NCBI GenBank assembly: GCA_019245755.1
Contig: JAFARC010000018.1
Span: 22,926-86,925 of the forward strand
DNA: 64,000 bases
Direction: 5' to 3'
From: Mycobacteriaceae bacterium
Lineage (GTDB): Bacteria > Actinomycetota > Actinomycetes > Mycobacteriales > Mycobacteriaceae
Positions 39,186 through 48,509 of the stretch are shown here, one piece after another. Position 1 is the stretch's first letter. Every line of letters begins with the position of its first letter. The position numbers and the translations under genes were made by a program. Under the pieces are notes generated by a model, which ran no database searches, was not told the origin of the DNA, and worked only from the letters and a program-made list of their open reading frames with translations.

Positions 39186-40304
39186 ATGCTGACTGCTCAA
39201 GACGAGTTGATGTGCCACCAACTACCCACGACGTTCGATCACGTGCAGCAGTCCGATCTGCGCTGGACCGAGAGAGTGGTGGTGTACGGGTTCGAGACGG
39301 CCACCGGCACCAGCCTGATGACCGGACTGGCGCGCTACCCCAACCGGAACGTCATCGACGCGTACGCGATGGCCACCGTTGACGGGCGGGCGCATGTGAT
39401 GCGGACCTCGCGCGAGCTCTCGGCGGGCATCGACGGCATCGTCTCTTGGCAGGTCGGCGGCTACACCTACCGGATTGTTGAACCGCTACGCCAGGTGCAG
39501 ACCCTGCTGCAGGCAGGCTCCGACTACGACCTGACGATGGACCTCACGTTCACCGGCACATTCCCGTGCTATGAACAGGCGCCGGCGTTCTTTCGGCACC
39601 GCGGCCGCGTCGACGAGGACGCGCGCCGGTTCTACCAGAACGGGTACGCGACGGGATCAGTCACCGTGGGTACCCGCCGGCTAGAGATCAGCCCGCAGAG
39701 TTGGTATTTCGCTCGGGACCATTCGTGGGGGGTGCGCCGCGGCGGTGGCGGCGGCAACCTGCCGGAGTCGGCGGTGCTGCAGCCGCATGAAATTCCCGAC
39801 GGGGTGCTCTACTTCATGGGGATCTTCCAATTCGACGACCGGGTCGTTCACTTCGCGCAGCGCGAGGATGCCGGCGGCCGAATCTGGCATTACGAGGGTG
39901 AGGTGCTCTACCCGCTGTCCACCGGCAAGTCGAACCAGCGGATCACCCAGGTGGATCACCGCTTCCGCTTTCGGGAGGAACTGCCGCGGGTGATCGCCGC
40001 CGGCGACGTCGTGATCCGGGCCGACGACGGGGCCGAGGACACCATCTCGATCAAGCCGGTAACGGACTTTTGGCCAGGGTTCGCCGGTTACGACGAGTAC
40101 CGGGGATACGCGTCCGGTTACTGGCGCGGGCCCAACTACACCGACGCGTTCGTCGTTGACACCACCGACAAGAGCGCAATCGCCGAGGTGAGCATGCTCA
40201 GCGAGACCCTCTGCGAGGTGCGCTGCGGCGACGCCACCGGCCACGGCCTGCTGGAAATGGTGTTCATGGGCCGCAACGACCATTACGGCTACGCCGGTTA
40301 CTGA
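39186..40304 (+). CDS. Conserved protein, possibly lipocalin/CrtC-like fold (DUF7064/7065-like)
   Basis: 372 aa; RDHSWGVRRG motif; no transmembrane segments; assignment tentative. Confidence 0.6.
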   Translation: MLTAQDELMCHQLPTTFDHVQQSDLRWTERVVVYGFETATGTSLMTGLARYPNRNVIDAYAMATVDGRAHVMRTSRELSAGIDGIVSWQVGGYTYRIVEPLRQVQTLLQAGSDYDLTMDLTFTGTFPCYEQAPAFFRHRGRVDEDARRFYQNGYATGSVTVGTRRLEISPQSWYFARDHSWGVRRGGGGGNLPESAVLQPHEIPDGVLYFMGIFQFDDRVVHFAQREDAGGRIWHYEGEVLYPLSTGKSNQRITQVDHRFRFREELPRVIAAGDVVIRADDGAEDTISIKPVTDFWPGFAGYDEYRGYASGYWRGPNYTDAFVVDTTDKSAIAEVSMLSETLCEVRCGDATGHGLLEMVFMGRNDHYGYAGY

Positions 40305-41350
40305 TGGCGCCGACCGACCTGCTCCGCCCCACGGCCGAGGAGCTGCCTGCCCTGCTGGAGCCGGCGCTGCGTCAACACGTTCCCGGCAGCGACGCCATTG
40401 AGAACTGGCGTCCCGCAGACCGCGGCCTGTCTACCGAGACGTTTCTGTTTGACGCCATCGATTCCAGCGGCGAAACGGTCGAACAATTGGTGTTCCGTCG
40501 CCCTCCGGCGGTGGCCCTATACCCGGACTACGACCTCCTGCGCCAGGTTCTTGTGATGAACCGACTGCGGCACACCGCGATTCCGGTGCCGCGGGTAATC
40601 TGGTTCGACCGCGCGGGACGTGCCCTGGGCACTCCGTACTGCGTGATGGAACACGTGCCGAACATCGGCACAACCGGTGACTTCCCGTCCTATCACACCA
40701 GCGGGCTGTACTTCGATGCCGACGAACACCAACGCGCCAAGATGTGGTGGGGCTGCGTCAAGTCGATCGCGGACGTGCACCTCCTCGACTGGCGGACGCT
40801 GCGGCTGGAGTCGCTGCTGATGCCCGAACGCGGCGCCCGTCCCCTGCAGCAGGTCCTCGACTACTACCGGGCCACGCTGCGGTGGGCCTCGGCCGACCAG
40901 CCGCGACCGGAGTTGACCGCCGCCGTGGACTGGCTGTCTGACAACGTCTACGAGCCCCGACACCTCTGCCTGTGTTGGGGCGACAGCCGTCTGTCGAATG
41001 TGCTCTACGGCCCTCGGTTCGAGGTCGCCGCGGTGGTCGACTGGGAGGTGGCATACATCGGGGACCACGAAGCCGACCTGGCGTGGCTGCTGTTCTTGGA
41101 CTGGTCGTTCTCCGAGCATCAACAGATTCCCCGCCTGCCGGGTACGCCAACTCGCGATGAGACCATCGCGGGCTACCGCGAGTGGACCGGCTGGCCGGTG
41201 CGTAACCTGCGCTATAACGAGGTCCTGGCCGCGGTGGCGCTGGCCTGTCCGGTGTTGCGACTGCAGTCCAGGCTCCTCGCCGACGGGCTGGTTACGGCCG
41301 ATGCCGACCTGGTGGGGTTTTGCGTGGAACGGATCCGGCAGCTGCTGTAG
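40304..41350 (+). CDS. Phosphotransferase (APH/FadE36-like kinase-fold) family protein
   Basis: LCWGDSRLSNVLYG, VVDWEVAYIGDHEADLAWLLFLD; ATGA overlap with upstream gene. Confidence 0.85.
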   Translation: MAPTDLLRPTAEELPALLEPALRQHVPGSDAIENWRPADRGLSTETFLFDAIDSSGETVEQLVFRRPPAVALYPDYDLLRQVLVMNRLRHTAIPVPRVIWFDRAGRALGTPYCVMEHVPNIGTTGDFPSYHTSGLYFDADEHQRAKMWWGCVKSIADVHLLDWRTLRLESLLMPERGARPLQQVLDYYRATLRWASADQPRPELTAAVDWLSDNVYEPRHLCLCWGDSRLSNVLYGPRFEVAAVVDWEVAYIGDHEADLAWLLFLDWSFSEHQQIPRLPGTPTRDETIAGYREWTGWPVRNLRYNEVLAAVALACPVLRLQSRLLADGLVTADADLVGFCVERIRQLL

Positions 41351-41458
41351 CGCTATTGCACCGGATCTGCCCGGCCTACCCCACCGCATTTACGCTGCTC
41401 AGCTCGCCTGTTGCGGTTGCTGCGAGCCGTCTCCGGGCCAGTGGTTGATACTTGAGCC

Positions 41459-42829
41459 GTGACCGACCGCGATGACGCCCTGCGCAGAGAGCTTGGCTGG
41501 AGCGGTCCCGCGGCGTCGAACTTCGAGCCCGAGCCCGCCAGGATTGACCCCGCTACAGAGCCCTCGGCGCCGCAGCCGGATGGCGTTGCCGACGACTCCG
41601 ATAGTCCGACCGGGGACGTCGGGCCGCGCTCGGCGCCGCCGGCCGCCGGCCCGTACGGCGTGGGTCCGCCGCAACCGCGCTACAGCGCGGCACCACCGGC
41701 GTCGTTTCGCGAGTCGAGGCGTTATCCGGGCGGCAATTGGCCGGACCCCGCTGCGTGGCCGGCTCGGCCGAACCCGCAGCCAACGCGGCCACCGGTCGCG
41801 CCCGCGCCGCCCGCGCAACAGTGGCAGGGCGGCCAGGGCTGGCCGGAGTTTCGGTTTGCACCGCCTCAAGCTCCGGCCGACTGGTCGTATGCGGAGGGCA
41901 TCGACTACACCGAGCTCGTCCCGCAGCGCCGCACTCCGCCCGGCCGCGGCTGGCGCAAGCTGCTGTATCAGGCGACATTCGGGCTTGTCAATCTCGGGCC
42001 GTCCCCCGACGAGCGCCGCCAGGCGGAGCTGGAAGGCAAGATCCGGGCCGTGCTGCGCGGGCACTATAAGATCGGTGTGCTCGGCAAGGGCGGCGTGGGT
42101 AAGACGACGGTATCGGCCAGTGTCGGATCGGTTTTCGCCGAACTGCGCCAGGAGGATCGCGTCGTTGCGGTCGACGCCGACACCGCGTTCGGCAAGCTGG
42201 GAAGCCGCATCGACCCGAGGGCGCCAGGTTCCTATTGGGAACTGACCGGTGACGACCACCTGGACTCGTTCGCCGACATCCGCAGCCGCGTGGGTAACAA
42301 TGCGGCCGGCTTGTTCGTGCTGGCCGGCGAGTCCGCGCCGGCGCGCCGGCGGGTGCTCGATCCCGCGGTCTATCGGGAGGCCACCGCGCGGTTGGACCGC
42401 TACTTCAGCATCTCGATCATCGACTGCAGCTCGACGATGGATTCGCCGGTCACCCAAGAAGTTCTGCGCGACCTCGACGGGTTGATCGTTGTCTCCTCGC
42501 CGTGGGTGGACGGCGCCGCTGCGGCCGGCCAGACGATGGACTGGCTGGCTAACCGCGGACTGAGCGGCCTGCTGCAGCGCACCGTGGTGGTGCTGAATGA
42601 CTCGGACGGGCACGCCGACAAGCGGACGCGGTCCATTCTTTCTCGGCAGTTCGGCGGTCACGGCCAGGTCGTTATCGAAGTGCCGTTCGACGGGCACCTG
42701 CGGCCCGGCGGTGTGATCGACGGCACGAGCGAAATGTCGGTATTGACCCGACGCCGGTTCCTGGAGATCGCCGCCGCGCTGGCCGAGCATTTTCCGACCT
42801 CCGATGACCGGCTGCGTGACCGGCGCTGA
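41459..42829 (+). CDS. EspI/Rv3860-like protein: Pro-rich N-terminus plus MinD/ParA-type ATPase
   Basis: IGVLGKGGVGKTTVSASVGSVFAELRQEDRVVAVDADTAFGKLGSRID; downstream of gltB as in H37Rv. Confidence 0.82.
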   Translation: MTDRDDALRRELGWSGPAASNFEPEPARIDPATEPSAPQPDGVADDSDSPTGDVGPRSAPPAAGPYGVGPPQPRYSAAPPASFRESRRYPGGNWPDPAAWPARPNPQPTRPPVAPAPPAQQWQGGQGWPEFRFAPPQAPADWSYAEGIDYTELVPQRRTPPGRGWRKLLYQATFGLVNLGPSPDERRQAELEGKIRAVLRGHYKIGVLGKGGVGKTTVSASVGSVFAELRQEDRVVAVDADTAFGKLGSRIDPRAPGSYWELTGDDHLDSFADIRSRVGNNAAGLFVLAGESAPARRRVLDPAVYREATARLDRYFSISIIDCSSTMDSPVTQEVLRDLDGLIVVSSPWVDGAAAAGQTMDWLANRGLSGLLQRTVVVLNDSDGHADKRTRSILSRQFGGHGQVVIEVPFDGHLRPGGVIDGTSEMSVLTRRRFLEIAAALAEHFPTSDDRLRDRR

Positions 42830-42949
42830 CCCGCGACAACGCCGAGTCCCGCAGCGTTGTCACACCCCCGGCTACCGTGCATGGACACCGTCCCCCGCTG
42901 CCGACTACGCGGCTTCGGCGCCGCCCGCCGCGGTCAGAAAGGACCCGAG

Positions 42950-43282
42950 ATGACTACCGACAAGACAGGTGCGCAAACCGCGGTGCACCCCGCCGACGAC
43001 CGATTCACGATCAGCGTTGACGGCAAGACCGTCGGTAGCGTGTACTTCGCCGACCGCGACCCGACGCGCGTTTTCTATCACTCCGAGGTTGACGACGACT
43101 ACGAAGGCCGTGGTCTGGCAACGATTCTCGTCGGCGAGGTGGTGCGCGCCACCGGTGCGGCCGGCCTGCGGATCGTGCCGGTGTGCGGCGTGGTGGCCCG
43201 GTACCTCGATAAGCATCCCGAGTTCAGCGACGTCGTCGATGCGCCCGCACCCGAAATTAAGCGGTGGGTGGCCGGAAGCTGA
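42950..43282 (+). CDS. GNAT-type N-acetyltransferase (YidJ-like)
   Basis: RVFYHSEVDDDYEGRGLATILVGEVVRATGAAGLRIVPVCGVVARYLDKHPEF. Confidence 0.85.
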   Translation: MTTDKTGAQTAVHPADDRFTISVDGKTVGSVYFADRDPTRVFYHSEVDDDYEGRGLATILVGEVVRATGAAGLRIVPVCGVVARYLDKHPEFSDVVDAPAPEIKRWVAGS

Positions 43283-43315
43283 GCGCCCCCGAAGCGCCGG
43301 CACTCAACAGACTCG

Positions 43316-43398
43316 TGGGCGAAGGGGGACTTGAACCCCCACGTCCCGAAGGACACTGGCACCTGAAGCCAGCGCGTCTGCCATTCCGCCACTCGCCC
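43316..43398 (-). tRNA. leuT: tRNA-Leu (CAG)
   Basis: Reverse complement gggcgagtggcggaatggcagacgcgctggcttcaggtgccag...ggggttcaagtcccccttcgccca; acceptor GGGCGAG/TTCGCCC, anticodon CAG. Confidence 0.95.
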
Positions 43399-43659
43399 GA
43401 AACAACCGGTTGAGGCTATCACGAGCCGCCACACCGGCCCCAACCGCGTCGGCCTGCCATCAGGCGCCGACAATGCCCGCCCCAAACGCCCGGAACGGCC
43501 TGTGACCTGCCCTGACGGTATTCTCAGAGTTCTACCGGTCCCGCAGCGGTTCCCGGGACCGATACCATGCAGATGAACGAGGTGGTGGCACGACACGCGG
43601 ATGAGTCGGCTACCCGCGACGCGATGAGGGCGACCGGAACAGCGCGGAAAGGCGGTGAC

Positions 43660-45063
43660 ATGGGCATAGTGCAGCGCATAGAGCGCAAACTAGAGGTCAC
43701 CGTCGGCGACGTCTTCGCCCGGGTGTTCGGTGGCGCGATCGTCCCACAAGAGGTCGAGACGATGTTGCAGCGCGAGGCCGCCGATGGCGTTCAGGCGCTC
43801 GCCGGCGGACGGCTGCTGGCGCCGAACGCCTACGTCATCACCCTCAGCGAAGCCGACTATCAAAAGGCGGTCGCCGACCCCGAGCTGACATCAGATACGT
43901 TTGCCCAACAGCTTGTGGGATACATCCGCGATCAGGGTTGGCAAACGTATGGTGATGTGGTTGTCCGATTCGAGCAGTCACCGAAGCTGCACACCGGGCA
44001 GTTCCGCACCCATGCGGCGGTCAATCCCGACATCACGCCCGCCCCACCACGCCAAGACCATGCGCTCAAATCAGAACCAGGAGTATCAGCGATGACCGAC
44101 AACCCGAGCTATCGCGGCGGCCAGGGGCAGGGGCGGCCCGCCGACGATTACTACGACGAACGTTACGGCCGTCCGCAGGATGATCCGCGGGCCGCCGGCG
44201 GCCCCGAACCGCGCGCCCCTTATCCGCCGGACCAAGGCGGCTACCCGGACCCCGGCGGCTATCCGCCGCAGGGCGAGCCGGCATACCCGCCGCGTGGCGG
44301 TTACCCCGATCAGGGCGGCTACCAGGACCAGGGTGCCTACCAGCCACCGTCGTACGAGCAGCGCCCGCCGGCCGGCTACGGCCCCGGCGGCTACGACCAA
44401 CCGTCCTATCGGCCGGGCCCCGGGAGCTACGGCGGCGGACAGCCCGGTTATGGCGACTACGGCGATTACGGGCGGCCGACAGGTCCGCCGCCCGGGCGCC
44501 ACGAAGAGCCCGGTTACGGCAGGCCCGAACCGCGCCCGGGTTACGGCGATTACGAACAGCACGGCTACCCCGGACAGTCGTACGGTCGCCCCGACTACGG
44601 CCAGCACGACTACGGCCGGTATGACTCGCCGGCTGGCGCCGGATACGGCGCCCCGCAGGCCGGTGAGTACGAGTACGGTCAGGGCGGCTACCCCGGCGGC
44701 GGCTACGGCGGCCAACCCGAGTACGCCGGTCAACCGGAGTACGCCGGCCACCCCGAGTATGGCGGTGGCACTGGCCAGACCACCGTCACTCTGCAACTCG
44801 ACGACGGCAGTGGTCGTACCTATCAACTCCGCGAGGGCGCCAACGTGATCGGCCGCGGCCAGGACGCGCAGTTCCGGCTACCCGACACCGGGGTGTCCCG
44901 CCGGCACCTGGAGATCCGCTGGGATGGTCAGGTGGCGTTGCTGTCCGACCTGAACTCCACGAACGGCACCACCGTGAACAACGCCCCGGTGCAGGAATGG
45001 CAGTTGGCCGACGGCGACGTGATCCGGCTAGGACACTCGGAAATCGTCGTCCGCGTTCACTGA
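43660..45063 (+). CDS. fhaA: FHA domain protein FhaA
   Basis: MGIVQRIERKLEVTVGDVFARVFGGAIVPQEVE; long Gly/Tyr/Pro-rich linker; C-terminal FHA GRGQDAQFRLPDTGVSRRHLEI...LNSTNGT. Confidence 0.96.
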   Translation: MGIVQRIERKLEVTVGDVFARVFGGAIVPQEVETMLQREAADGVQALAGGRLLAPNAYVITLSEADYQKAVADPELTSDTFAQQLVGYIRDQGWQTYGDVVVRFEQSPKLHTGQFRTHAAVNPDITPAPPRQDHALKSEPGVSAMTDNPSYRGGQGQGRPADDYYDERYGRPQDDPRAAGGPEPRAPYPPDQGGYPDPGGYPPQGEPAYPPRGGYPDQGGYQDQGAYQPPSYEQRPPAGYGPGGYDQPSYRPGPGSYGGGQPGYGDYGDYGRPTGPPPGRHEEPGYGRPEPRPGYGDYEQHGYPGQSYGRPDYGQHDYGRYDSPAGAGYGAPQAGEYEYGQGGYPGGGYGGQPEYAGQPEYAGHPEYGGGTGQTTVTLQLDDGSGRTYQLREGANVIGRGQDAQFRLPDTGVSRRHLEIRWDGQVALLSDLNSTNGTTVNNAPVQEWQLADGDVIRLGHSEIVVRVH

Positions 45064-45160
45064 GGTCACGGCCGGTGCGAAGCTATGTGCTTCGCCCTCG
45101 TGCCGACCACCGTCCAAGTATCGTGACGTTGCCGATGGACGCGGACGGAGGGGGCGCCAG

Positions 45161-45628
45161 ATGCAGGGGCTAGTGCTGCAGCTGTCGCGCGCCGGCTTCC
45201 TCCTGCTGCTGTGGTTGTTCATTTGGTCGGTGTTGCGCATCCTGCGTACGGACATCTACGCGCCGACCGGGGCCGTGATGGTCCGCCGCGGTCTGGCGCT
45301 GCGCGGCTCGCTGCTCCCCAAACGCCAGCCGCGGAACGTCGCCGGTCACCTCGTCGTCACCCAGGGGGCGCTCACCGGCACCCGCATCACGCTCGGTAAT
45401 CAGCCGGTACTGATCGGCCGCGCCGACGACTCCACCCTCGTGCTGACCGACGACTACGCCTCGACTCGGCACGCCCGGCTGTCTCCGCGTGGGTCTGACT
45501 GGTACGTGGAAGACCTAGGATCGACCAACGGCACATATCTTGACAGGGCGAAGGTGACGACGGCGGTACGCGTTCCGATGGGCACGCCGGTTCGGATCGG
45601 CAAGACGGTAATCGAGCTGCGCCCGTGA
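45161..45628 (+). CDS. fhaB: FHA domain protein FhaB/FipA
   Basis: MQGLVLQLSRAGFLLLLWLFIWSVLRILRTDIYAPTG; FHA GRADDSTLVLTDDYASTRHARL. Confidence 0.96.
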   Translation: MQGLVLQLSRAGFLLLLWLFIWSVLRILRTDIYAPTGAVMVRRGLALRGSLLPKRQPRNVAGHLVVTQGALTGTRITLGNQPVLIGRADDSTLVLTDDYASTRHARLSPRGSDWYVEDLGSTNGTYLDRAKVTTAVRVPMGTPVRIGKTVIELRP

Positions 45629-47097
45629 CGCTGGTCCTACGCTACGCCGCTCGCAGCGACCGCGGCCTTGTCCGCGCCAACAATGAGGACTCCGTATACG
45701 CCGGAGCGCGTCTGCTTGCGCTCGCCGACGGCATGGGCGGCCACGCCGCTGGTGAGGTCGCTTCCCAGCTCGTCATTGCCGCGCTCGCCCACCTCGACGA
45801 TGACGAGCCCGGCGGCGACCTGCTGAGCAAACTCGACCAGGCAGTGCGTGAAGGCAACGCTGCGATCGCCGCCCACGTCGAACTCGACCCCGAGCTCGAG
45901 GGCATGGGCACCACTCTGACGGCAATCCTGTTCGCGGGCAATAGACTTGGCCTGGTCCACATCGGCGACTCACGCGGCTACCTGCTGCGTGACGGCGAGC
46001 TCACCCAGATCACCAAAGACGACACCTTCGTCCAGACCCTCGTCGATGAGGGCCGTATCACCGCCGAGGAGGCACACAGCCATCCCCAGCGGTCACTGAT
46101 CATGCGCGCACTCACCGGCCATGAGGTCGAGCCGACCTTGATCATGCGGGAGGCCCGCGCCAGGGACCGTTACCTGCTGTGCAGCGACGGGCTCTCCGAC
46201 CCGGTCAGTCAGGAGACCATCCTCGAGGCGCTGAAGTTACCTGATGTGGCCGAAAGTGCCGATCGCCTCATAGAATTGGCGCTACGCGGCGGCGGTCCTG
46301 ACAACGTCACCGTAGTGGTGGCCGACGTCGTCGACTACGACTACGGCCAGACGCAGCCGATCATCGCCGGTGCGGTCTCCGGTGACGACGACAACCAGAT
46401 CGCGCCACCGAACACCTCCGCCGGACGGGCGTCAGCGTTCAATCCCACCCGCAACATCGTCAAACGTGTTCTGCCCACTCAGGAAACCCCGGCCCGTCAG
46501 CCCCGGTCGCGCCGGCGCATCGTCATCGCCACTGTGCTGCTGGCGCTCGTCGTGCTTGCCGCGCTGGCCGTCGGGCGTGCGATGATCCGCAGTAACTACT
46601 ATGTCAGCGAGCACGACGGCACGGTCTCGATCATGCGAGGTGTGCAGGGATCCTTTCTCGGATATCCGTTGCAGGAGCCGTATCTGCTTGGCTGTCTGAA
46701 CGATCGAAATGAACTGTCACTTATAAGCTTTGACCAGTCTCGCGATAAGCTCGACTGTCATCTGCTCGGTGTCAATGATCTGCGGCCCTCGGAGCGCGCG
46801 CAGGTCATCGCTGGCCTGCCGACCGGCAGCCTGGACAACGCGATCTCACAGATCAATGAGCTGGCGCACAGCTCGGTGCTGCCCGTCTGCCCGCCGCCGC
46901 CCGCGACCGTCAACAGGCCTGCGCCCGCTCCGGCCACGGCACCCGCGCCCGGCCCGATCCCGCCGTCGGCTCCGCCGAATCCCGAATCGCCCTCCCCAGC
47001 TCCCGAGTCCGCGGCGCCGACTAGCACCGCGCCCACGGTCACCGCGCTCCCGCCGCCTCCGCCGGAACCGGGCACAAACTGCCGGGCGGCCGCATGA
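45625..47097 (+). CDS. pstP: PP2C-family Ser/Thr phosphatase PstP
   Basis: SDRGLVRANNEDSVYAG, LADGMGGHAAGEVAS; ATGA-type overlap with fhaB. Confidence 0.96.
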   Translation: MTLVLRYAARSDRGLVRANNEDSVYAGARLLALADGMGGHAAGEVASQLVIAALAHLDDDEPGGDLLSKLDQAVREGNAAIAAHVELDPELEGMGTTLTAILFAGNRLGLVHIGDSRGYLLRDGELTQITKDDTFVQTLVDEGRITAEEAHSHPQRSLIMRALTGHEVEPTLIMREARARDRYLLCSDGLSDPVSQETILEALKLPDVAESADRLIELALRGGGPDNVTVVVADVVDYDYGQTQPIIAGAVSGDDDNQIAPPNTSAGRASAFNPTRNIVKRVLPTQETPARQPRSRRRIVIATVLLALVVLAALAVGRAMIRSNYYVSEHDGTVSIMRGVQGSFLGYPLQEPYLLGCLNDRNELSLISFDQSRDKLDCHLLGVNDLRPSERAQVIAGLPTGSLDNAISQINELAHSSVLPVCPPPPATVNRPAPAPATAPAPGPIPPSAPPNPESPSPAPESAAPTSTAPTVTALPPPPPEPGTNCRAAA

Positions 47098-48509
47098 CCA
47101 CGCAGCCGCAACCTGTCGTCGCCGTCACGCCGCCGCTGCCCAACCGGCGCAACGCCGAACTGTTGCTGCTGGTGTTCGCCGCGGTGATCACCGCCGTGGC
47201 GCTGCTCATCGTGGAGGCGAACCAGGAGCAGGGCGTGCGATGGGATCTCGCACGATACATGGTCGCCTACCTGGCGCTGGTCGGCGGTGCTCACCTGGCG
47301 ATCCGGCGGTTCGCGCCACATGCCGACCCGCTGCTCCTGCCTGTCGTCGCGTTGTTGAATGGCCTTGGGCTCGTGATGATTCATCGCCTCGAGCTATCCG
47401 ATGGTCACCTGGTCTCCGGCACCGGAAACGAGCCGAGCGCGAACCAACAGATACTTTGGACGCTGGTAGGGGTCATTGCTTTCGCACTCGTGGTCGTCTT
47501 CCTGCGGGATCATCGCATTCTCGCGCGTTACGGCTACATCTCCGGCGTCGCAGGGCTGGTTTTATTGGTGATTCCCGCCCTATTGCCGTCGTCGCTGTCG
47601 GAGGAAAACGGCGCCAAGATCTGGATCCGTCTGCCGGCCTTCTCGTTTCAGCCCGCCGAGTTCTCGAAGATTGTCCTACCCATATTCTTTGCCGCTGTGT
47701 TGGTGGCCAAGCGCGGCTTGTTCACCAGTGCGGGTAAGCATTTCCTCCGCATGACCCTGCCTCGCCCGCGCGACCTCGCGCCGCTGCTGGCCGCGTGGAT
47801 CATCTCGGTCGGGGTCATGGTCTTCGAGAAAGACCTCGGCACGTCGCTGCTGCTGTACGCCTCGTTTCTGGTGATGGTCTACATCGCGACCGACCGGCTC
47901 AGCTGGGCGGTGATCGGTCTGGCCCTGTTCGCGGCCGGAAGCGTTGCAGCATATTATCTTTTGCACCACGTGCAGGTTCGGGTGCAGACCTGGCTCAATC
48001 CATTCGCCGATCCTGATGGCACCGGCCATCAGATGGTGCAGTCGTTGTTCAGTTTCGCGACCGGCGGCGTCTTCGGGACCGGCCTCGGTAACGGTCAGCC
48101 GGGTACCGTCCCCGCAGCGTCAACCGGTTTCATCATCGCCGCGGTCGGAGAAGAGCTCGGCCTCGTTGGGCTCGCTGGTGTGCTGATGCTGTACACGATC
48201 GTGATCATTCGGGGGTTACGGACGGCGATCGCCGTGCGTGACAGCTTCGGTAAATTGCTTGCTGCGGGGCTGGCGTCGGCGCTGGCGATCCAGCTGTTCG
48301 TCGTGGTCGGTGGCGTCACCAAGCTGGTCCCGCTGACCGGCCTCACCACGCCATGGATGTCGTACGGCGGCTCGTCGCTGCTGGCAAACTATGTGCTGCT
48401 GGCGATTCTCGTACGAATCTCTCATGCGGCACGCCGCCCGATCGGCACGCGGCCACGCCCCGCCACACCCACCGTGGTGGCGAGCACAGAGGTGATCCAG
48501 AACGCATGA
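47094..48509 (+). CDS. rodA: SEDS glycosyltransferase RodA/FtsW family
   Basis: Multi-TM; FEKDLGTSLLLYASFLVMVYIATDR; GLTTPWMSYGGSSLLANY. Confidence 0.96.
   Translation: MTTQPQPVVAVTPPLPNRRNAELLLLVFAAVITAVALLIVEANQEQGVRWDLARYMVAYLALVGGAHLAIRRFAPHADPLLLPVVALLNGLGLVMIHRLELSDGHLVSGTGNEPSANQQILWTLVGVIAFALVVVFLRDHRILARYGYISGVAGLVLLVIPALLPSSLSEENGAKIWIRLPAFSFQPAEFSKIVLPIFFAAVLVAKRGLFTSAGKHFLRMTLPRPRDLAPLLAAWIISVGVMVFEKDLGTSLLLYASFLVMVYIATDRLSWAVIGLALFAAGSVAAYYLLHHVQVRVQTWLNPFADPDGTGHQMVQSLFSFATGGVFGTGLGNGQPGTVPAASTGFIIAAVGEELGLVGLAGVLMLYTIVIIRGLRTAIAVRDSFGKLLAAGLASALAIQLFVVVGGVTKLVPLTGLTTPWMSYGGSSLLANYVLLAILVRISHAARRPIGTRPRPATPTVVASTEVIQNA

Noticed and set aside
43283-43440. tRNA-Leu as an integration (att) site of a genomic island
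   Set aside because: No integrase nearby and no duplicated tRNA 3' end seen in flanking sequence; tRNA appears simply linked to fhaA as in H37Rv.
44086-44848. Long ORFs on both strands inside fhaA linker
   Set aside because: Artifacts of the repetitive GGY/PGGY coding sequence in the fhaA frame.
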